Shown here piece by piece: positions 59,943-64,000 of a DNA stretch of 64,000 bases. The notes beneath the pieces are model-generated. The model saw only the letters and a list, made by a program, of their open reading frames with translations, ran no database searches and had not been told where the DNA came from. Position 1 is the stretch's first letter; the number at the start of each line of letters is the position of its first letter. The stretch comes from Pampinifervens sp037481935 (GTDB lineage: Bacteria; Aquificota; Aquificia; Aquificales; Aquificaceae): positions 3,512 through 67,511 of the forward strand of contig NZ_JBJXCT010000011.1 in assembly GCF_046159715.1 (NCBI RefSeq), written 5' to 3'. The position numbers and the translations under genes were made by a program.

Positions 59943-61418
59943 ATGGAAAACCTTCTGAGCATAGCCATATTCCTGCCTCTGTTGGGTGCAGTGCTAACTG
60001 CTATAGTCAGAAAGGAGAAGTTTTCCAAAATCCTTTCTCTGGGTATATCTTCAGTGGTGTTTCTGATAGTCCTTTACCTTTTTCTCAACTTTAACTGGTC
60101 CGCTCAGGGTTTTCAGTATGTAAAAAGATTTGACTGGATTCCTTCTCTTGGAATCTCTTACCATGTGGGTGTGGACGGGATGGCAATCTCCCTACTTCTC
60201 ATGACCTCTCTGGTCTTTGTGGTTGCTTTTCTTTGGTCTCTCAGGGTGGAAGACAGACCAAACCTCTACTTTGCCCTCTTTCTTGCACTTGAGACTGCAT
60301 GCCTTGGAGTCTTTTCCGCCCTTGACTTTTTCCTCTTTTACCTCTTCTGGGAGGGTATGCTCATACCCATGTATTTCATCATAGGTATGTGGGGACACGA
60401 CAGAAAGGTTTACGCAGCCAACAAGTTCTTCGTATATACCTTCTTCGGCAGTGTTTTTCTGCTACTGGGGCTTGCCAGTATAGTGGTTTACGGCTACATA
60501 ATGACGGGCAAGCTGTCCTTTGACTACACCTTCCATCTGGGTTTTTCTTACCCCATGATACTCCAGACTGCAGCCTTCCTGCTCTTTGGTCTGGGCTTTG
60601 CGGTCAAGATTCCCATGTGGCCAGTCCACACATGGCTTCCTGATGCCCACGTAGAGGCACCCACCGCAGGCTCGGTGATACTGGCTGCAGTGCTCCTGAA
60701 GATGGGCACTTTTGGCTTTGTGCGTTATTCTCTTCCCCTTTTCCCCGATGCAAGCAAATACTTTATTCCTCTTATCTTTTTCCTGAGCCTTGTGGCCATA
60801 ATCTACACGGCCATGATGGCTATTGCCCAGACTCACATAAAAAGGCTAATAGCATACTCCTCTATAAGCCATATGGGAGTGGTGACCCTTGGCACCTTTG
60901 CCATGGACCTGAACGCCCTCAATGGAGCCATATACATGATGATTGCTCACGGGCTATCTTCTGCGGCGCTGTTTATGTCCGCAGGTTTCATATACGACAG
61001 GGTTCACTCCTACCATATGGACGACCTTGGAGGGCTTGCAAGATATGTGCCAAAGCTGGCAGTTCTGTTCATGATTTCAGGGCTTGCAGGTATAGGCTTT
61101 CCGGGACTTGCAGGTTTTGTGGCGGAGTTCCTCGTTTTCCTCGGCACCTACAAAAACTTCCCCCTCTGGGCTTTCATAGCAGGTGTTGGCGTGGTGCTGT
61201 CTGCGGCATACTTCCTCTATATGTATAAGAGGGTCATGTTTGAAGAGGAGACCATTTCAGAATACAGGCTTGAAAAATGGAAACATCTGAAAGACCTTGA
61301 GACCCACCACATGCTTTCCTTCATACTCATCATAGCCTCTGCCTTTATAATGGGTCTTTACCCATATCCCTTTGTGAAAATCATTGAGCAGACTTCCCGA
61401 TATGTGCTTGGAGGTTGA
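59943..61418 (+). CDS. nuoM2: Complex I subunit M, second copy
   Basis: Antiporter-like subunit, 491 residues, with FYLFWEGMLIPMYFIIGMWG (Glu), KIPMWPVHTWLPDAHVEAPTAGSVILAAVLLKMG and LIAYSSISHMGVV. GGAGG is present before the ATG. Protein and DNA are well diverged from nuoM1. Confidence 0.95.
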   Translation: MENLLSIAIFLPLLGAVLTAIVRKEKFSKILSLGISSVVFLIVLYLFLNFNWSAQGFQYVKRFDWIPSLGISYHVGVDGMAISLLLMTSLVFVVAFLWSLRVEDRPNLYFALFLALETACLGVFSALDFFLFYLFWEGMLIPMYFIIGMWGHDRKVYAANKFFVYTFFGSVFLLLGLASIVVYGYIMTGKLSFDYTFHLGFSYPMILQTAAFLLFGLGFAVKIPMWPVHTWLPDAHVEAPTAGSVILAAVLLKMGTFGFVRYSLPLFPDASKYFIPLIFFLSLVAIIYTAMMAIAQTHIKRLIAYSSISHMGVVTLGTFAMDLNALNGAIYMMIAHGLSSAALFMSAGFIYDRVHSYHMDDLGGLARYVPKLAVLFMISGLAGIGFPGLAGFVAEFLVFLGTYKNFPLWAFIAGVGVVLSAAYFLYMYKRVMFEEETISEYRLEKWKHLKDLETHHMLSFILIIASAFIMGLYPYPFVKIIEQTSRYVLGG

Positions 61419-61421
61419 GAA

Positions 61422-62804
61422 GTGAACTGGAACGCTATAATTCCCGAGCTGGTGCTTTCTCTGGGTATCCTCCTTCTTTTTGTCCTTGACCTTTTTCTTC
61501 AGAAAAAGCACTACAGGCTTCTTGGAACAATCTCAGCATTTGTGCCCGTGGTATCCCTCATAAGCCTGCTTTTTGTCTCCTATCCTGCAAAGGCTCTCTT
61601 TGGTCTTTTTGAGGTAAGCTCTCTCAACCTTCTTGGAAAGGCGGTCCTTTACATACTTACGAGCCTTGTGCTTTTTTCCATGCAAGACTACTATGAGAAG
61701 AAAGACTCCGTCTATACGGAACTCTCATACCTTCCTCTTCTTTCAACCCTCGGACTTTCCATACTCATATCTTCGGCGAACCTTGTGGCTCTCTTTCTTT
61801 CTCTGGAGCTTGCAAGTGTTGGCATGTATCTGATGGTTTCCCTTCTGAAGGGAGAATATCTCTCAAAGGAGGCAGGCTACAAGTATCTGATAATGGGTTC
61901 TGTTGGCACTTCTATGCTTGCCCTGGGCTCAGCCTTTTACTACGCCAGCACGGGAAGCCTCTTCTTCAGGGAATACAGAGATGAAAACAGCCTTTTTGTG
62001 CTTTCCATGCTTCTTCTGCTCTCCGCCCTTGCCCTCAAAGCTTCAGCAGTTCCCTATCACTTCTGGACTCCTGACGCCTACGAGGGTGCACCCACCCCCA
62101 TAACGGGCTATCTGTCTTCAGTCCCAAAGGTGGCTCTCTATTTCCTCCTTGTCCAGCTTCTCGGATACTTTTACCACCTCAAGCAGTGGCTCCTTCTGGT
62201 GGCAGTGCTTTCTGTGCTTTCCATGTTCTATGCCAACCTTGTGGCATACGCCCAGAGGTCGGTTAAGAGGCTTCTCGCCTACTCTACCATTGCGCACGCC
62301 GGCTACTTCCTGCTGGGCATAAGCACGGTAGACCCACAGCTTCAGAAGGCTCTTCTCTTCTATGTTTCCCTATATGCCTTCGCTAGCCTTGGCAGTTTTA
62401 CCCTGATGGCTGTGCTTGAAAAGAGGTCTGGCTTCTCCCACCATATGCTCGACTATAGAGGGCTTTTCAGAGAGCATCCCTTTCTTGCATCCCTTTTTGC
62501 CCTCTTTCTCTTTGCCTTTATCGGCATACCACCCATGGCTCTCTTTGTGGGCAAGCTGGGGCTTTTTATTGGACTTGTAAATACCATGCTTTTCCCCCTG
62601 GCCTTTGCCCTTGTGCTTGCAAGCATCATATCTGCAGGGTATTATCTCAGAGTAATAGTCTCCATGTTCCTGGAAAAGGATGAGAAAAGGTTTCCTCCAG
62701 CGAGGGTCTCCGGTGGTGAAGCCTTTACGCTACTGCTTTGCTCCATTCTGGTAGTTCTTCTTGGCATATTCCCCCATCTTCTCTACGACCTGATAGGGTT
62801 CTGA
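61422..62804 (+). CDS. nuoN2: Complex I subunit N, second copy
   Basis: Antiporter-like subunit, 460 residues, GTG start. LFLSLELASVGMYLMVSLL (Glu), KASAVPYHFWTPDAYEGAPTPITGYLSSV and LLAYSTIAHAGYFL. Stop overlaps the start of the MBL gene by one base. Confidence 0.94.
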   Translation: MNWNAIIPELVLSLGILLLFVLDLFLQKKHYRLLGTISAFVPVVSLISLLFVSYPAKALFGLFEVSSLNLLGKAVLYILTSLVLFSMQDYYEKKDSVYTELSYLPLLSTLGLSILISSANLVALFLSLELASVGMYLMVSLLKGEYLSKEAGYKYLIMGSVGTSMLALGSAFYYASTGSLFFREYRDENSLFVLSMLLLLSALALKASAVPYHFWTPDAYEGAPTPITGYLSSVPKVALYFLLVQLLGYFYHLKQWLLLVAVLSVLSMFYANLVAYAQRSVKRLLAYSTIAHAGYFLLGISTVDPQLQKALLFYVSLYAFASLGSFTLMAVLEKRSGFSHHMLDYRGLFREHPFLASLFALFLFAFIGIPPMALFVGKLGLFIGLVNTMLFPLAFALVLASIISAGYYLRVIVSMFLEKDEKRFPPARVSGGEAFTLLLCSILVVLLGIFPHLLYDLIGF

Positions 62805-63442
62805 TGCTTTTGAAAGTTTTGCCCGTGGGACTTCTCTCTGTAAACTGCTCCCTTATTGTGGACGAGGAGACAGGGCAGGCAGTGGTGGTAGACCCGGGGG
62901 CTGACGCCCAGAAGATAATCAGAGAGCTTGAGCCATATGAGCCTGTGGCAATCATAGCCACCCACGGACATATAGACCACGTGGGTCAGGTGAAAACCCT
63001 GAAAGAGAAGTTTAAGGCCCCCTTCTACATGCACTCTGCGGACCTCTTTCTGATAAACGACCCCATATGGCCTGGCTTTGAAAGGCAGATAGGTGCAAAC
63101 CTGCCCTGCCCAGAGCCAGATGTATACCTCAAGGACGGAATGAGTATTAGTCTGGGAAAAACAAGCCTGAGAGCAATCCACACCCCCGGACACACCCCAG
63201 GACTGTGCTGTCTTTACGAAGAAAGTAGCAAGACTCTCGTTGCGGGAGACCTCCTCTTCAGGGGTGGAGTAGGCAGGTGGGACCTCCCCGGCGGAAGCCT
63301 TGAAGACCTCAAAAAATCTCTGCATCGCATATTTTCAGAGCTTGAGGACGATGTGCTGGTAGTATGCGGACACTACGAGGAGACCACCATAGGACACGAA
63401 AGAAAGTTCAACCCATACTTGCGAGAGCTGTTGAAAGTGTGA
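62804..63442 (+). CDS. Glyoxalase-II-like metallo-beta-lactamase-fold hydrolase
   Basis: A 212-residue cytoplasmic MBL protein with THGHIDHVG (HxHxDH), HTPGHTPG, VAGDLLF and CGHYEETT metal-site segments, like YcbL/glyoxalase II. It hydrolyses thioesters such as S-lactoylglutathione or similar. ATG overlaps the nuoN2 stop; the frame extends upstream inside nuoN2 but that part is not family-like. Last gene of the nuo transcript. Confidence 0.85.
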   Translation: MLLKVLPVGLLSVNCSLIVDEETGQAVVVDPGADAQKIIRELEPYEPVAIIATHGHIDHVGQVKTLKEKFKAPFYMHSADLFLINDPIWPGFERQIGANLPCPEPDVYLKDGMSISLGKTSLRAIHTPGHTPGLCCLYEESSKTLVAGDLLFRGGVGRWDLPGGSLEDLKKSLHRIFSELEDDVLVVCGHYEETTIGHERKFNPYLRELLKV

Positions 63443-63463
63443 TATGATACATGAGGGATAATC

Positions 63464-63490
63464 TGGAGCCATAAGGCTCCATGACATTTT
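63464..63490 (+). terminator. Terminator of the complex I operon
   Basis: TGGAGCC (63464-63470), loop ATAA, GGCTCCA (63475-63481), followed by TGACATTTT. A perfect 7-bp stem; the T-run is short (4), so it may be moderately strong. It lies 22 bases past the MBL stop. Confidence 0.6.
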
Positions 63491-63534
63491 GACAGCTGAA
63501 TAGGGCATGCTGTTCCTCTACATTGGAAGGGTCT

Positions 63535-63750
63535 TTACTGCCCTGAAGACCTGAGAAAACCATGCTCGTCAGCCTCCAGAATTACACTCTTGTGCCTTAA
63601 CTCCTTAAGCTGATTGATTTTCAGGGCTATCAGCTCGCCCATGGGTATGCCTTTTCTGATGCTCTCTATGCGAAGCTCTTCCCACAGGTCGTAGGGCAAG
63701 AGAAGGGTAGTCTTTTTGTATTTTCCCTTTTTCTGAGCCCTGCCTTTCAT
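63535..63750 (-). CDS. Ribbon-helix-helix DNA-binding protein
   Basis: A 71-residue CopG/Arc-type regulator: KKTTLLLPYDLWEELRIESIRKGIPMGELIALKINQL has the strand then two helices of the RHH fold. The frame extends 45 bases upstream, but that part is made of the CATACG operator repeats, so ATG 63750 (MKGRAQ) is preferred. It probably represses its own gene by binding the repeats directly upstream. No toxin partner is visible. Confidence 0.7.
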   Translation of the reverse strand: MKGRAQKKGKYKKTTLLLPYDLWEELRIESIRKGIPMGELIALKINQLKELRHKSVILEADEHGFLRSSGQ

Positions 63751-63763
63751 AGTCTTTATTATG

Positions 63764-63830
63764 CCATACAACCGTATGACCATACGACCATACATATGGC
63801 TTTACGGTTTTACGGCCGTATGGCGTATGC
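63764..63830. promoter_or_regulatory. CCATACG/CGTATGG operator repeat array
   Basis: Seven half-sites of the CCATACG/CGTATGG family in 67 bases: 63764-63769, 63773-63778, 63780-63786, 63788-63793, 63794-63799, 63817-63823 and 63824-63830, in both orientations and often 7-9 bases apart. This is how RHH proteins bind cooperatively. The array is right before the RHH gene. Confidence 0.65.
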
Positions 63831-63908
63831 TTCTGAGCGTTGAAAGGCAAGGCTTTGAACTTGACAATAACACACTCAAGCCTGCATGACCTCCGACTTC
63901 TGGCAAAT

Positions 63909-63935
63909 AACCCCCTTTTGAAAGGGTGGGGGGTT
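63909..63935. other. G/C-rich inverted repeat near the right end
   Basis: AACCCCC (63909-63915) and GGGGGTT (63929-63935) form an inverted repeat; inside, CCCTTT-TG-AAAGGG is a second, competing hairpin. No T-run. It lies just before the promoter-like TTGACA and may be an operator or part of a CRISPR leader. Confidence 0.4.
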
Positions 63936-63962
63936 GACAAAAGGCTTGATGTTTCTTATTAT
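63934..63962 (+). promoter_or_regulatory. Rightward promoter, likely CRISPR leader promoter
   Basis: TTGACA (63934-63939), 17-base spacer, TATTAT (63957-63962): a close consensus match facing out of the window. AT-rich sequence follows and then a repeat-like sequence 21 bases after the -10 box. Confidence 0.55.
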
Positions 63963-63982
63963 TTTTTACATACCGATTTAGG

Positions 63983-64000
63983 GTTGCTAATCTACCGTGT
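63983..64000 (+). CRISPR. Possible first CRISPR repeat, cut by the window edge
   Basis: The last 18 bases, GTTGCTAATCTACCGTGT, closely resemble the start of the Aquifex aeolicus CRISPR repeat as I recall it (GTTCCTAATGTACCGTGT..., 16 of 18 matches). A promoter and AT-rich leader-like stretch precede it. Only part of one repeat is visible, so this cannot be proven inside the window. Confidence 0.4.

Noticed and set aside
63751..63795. Longer N terminus for the RHH protein
   Set aside because: The extra 15 residues are translated from the operator repeats and are not part of the RHH fold.

Overview
The window looks like chromosomal DNA of a thermophilic, chemolithoautotrophic member of the Aquificales close to Hydrogenobacter/Thermocrinis. 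The best single clue is the small cytochrome c at 33815-34120, whose mature part closely resembles the Hydrogenobacter thermophilus cytochrome c-552 I remember. Supporting clues are a doubled complex I gene set, a cytoplasmic SoeABC-like molybdoenzyme, DUF2173 proteins, and very tight packing with many genes overlapping by 1-4 bases. Genus and species are inference.

Layout. 1-7.7 kb: end of an ArnT-like glycosyltransferase, an OmpA-type lipoprotein/porin-like gene, dtd, a PLD-HerA fusion ATPase, coaE, a monoheme cytochrome, moeA and a MNT/HEPN pair. 7.7-13.4 kb (minus strand): a three-subunit molybdopterin oxidoreductase operon (soeA-uma2-uma2-soeB-soeC) with two Uma2 nuclease genes coupled inside it and an array of ATAAG/CTTAT half-sites in front. 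13.5-21.3 kb: sugar epimerase, DinG-like helicase, periplasmic DsrE protein, NifU-like protein, rimM, lipoamide dehydrogenase, superoxide dismutase, copper chaperone and tRNA-Arg(ACG). 21.3-31.6 kb: ornithine/lysine decarboxylase, a PilT-like protein without a P-loop, Mrp, a NifS-like protein without its PLP lysine, QueH, MazG, then a three-gene run (membrane coiled coil with RelE-like tail, baeRF/Vms1-like factor, NYN nuclease) and ribF.

31.5-34.9 kb (minus strand): a sigma-54 activator, SCP2-like protein, cytochrome c-552 and two DUF2173 genes. The DUF2173 pair has a textbook -24/-12 promoter and TGTTGCA palindromes upstream. 35-39.3 kb: def, a SpoVG-like gene, a truncated cas6 running into a two-repeat CRISPR remnant, a TRIC-type channel, a dif-like site, an HTH-coiled-coil gene, a Xer-type recombinase and trmD. 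39.2-46.2 kb: phosphoketolase plus acetate kinase, a SoxH-like hydrolase, rimO and an unknown membrane protein.

46.2-62.8 kb: one long complex I operon, nuoI1-J1-K1-L1-M1-N1-A-CD-(uma2-uma2)-H-I2-J2-K2-L2-M2-N2. It lacks nuoB and nuoEFG, and nuoL1 and nuoL2 share about 1.6 kb of almost identical DNA. The right end holds a small ribbon-helix-helix gene, dense CCATACG/CGTATGG operator repeats, and a leader followed by what looks like the first 18 bases of a CRISPR repeat cut by the window edge.

A recurring feature is that first genes of transcription units often lack a Shine-Dalgarno sequence and carry a -10-like box only about 3-10 bases before the start codon, suggesting leaderless mRNAs, whereas internal genes mostly have strong AGGAGG sites. 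No stretch longer than about 300 bases lacks a feature. All functions are read by eye from sequence; no database search was possible.
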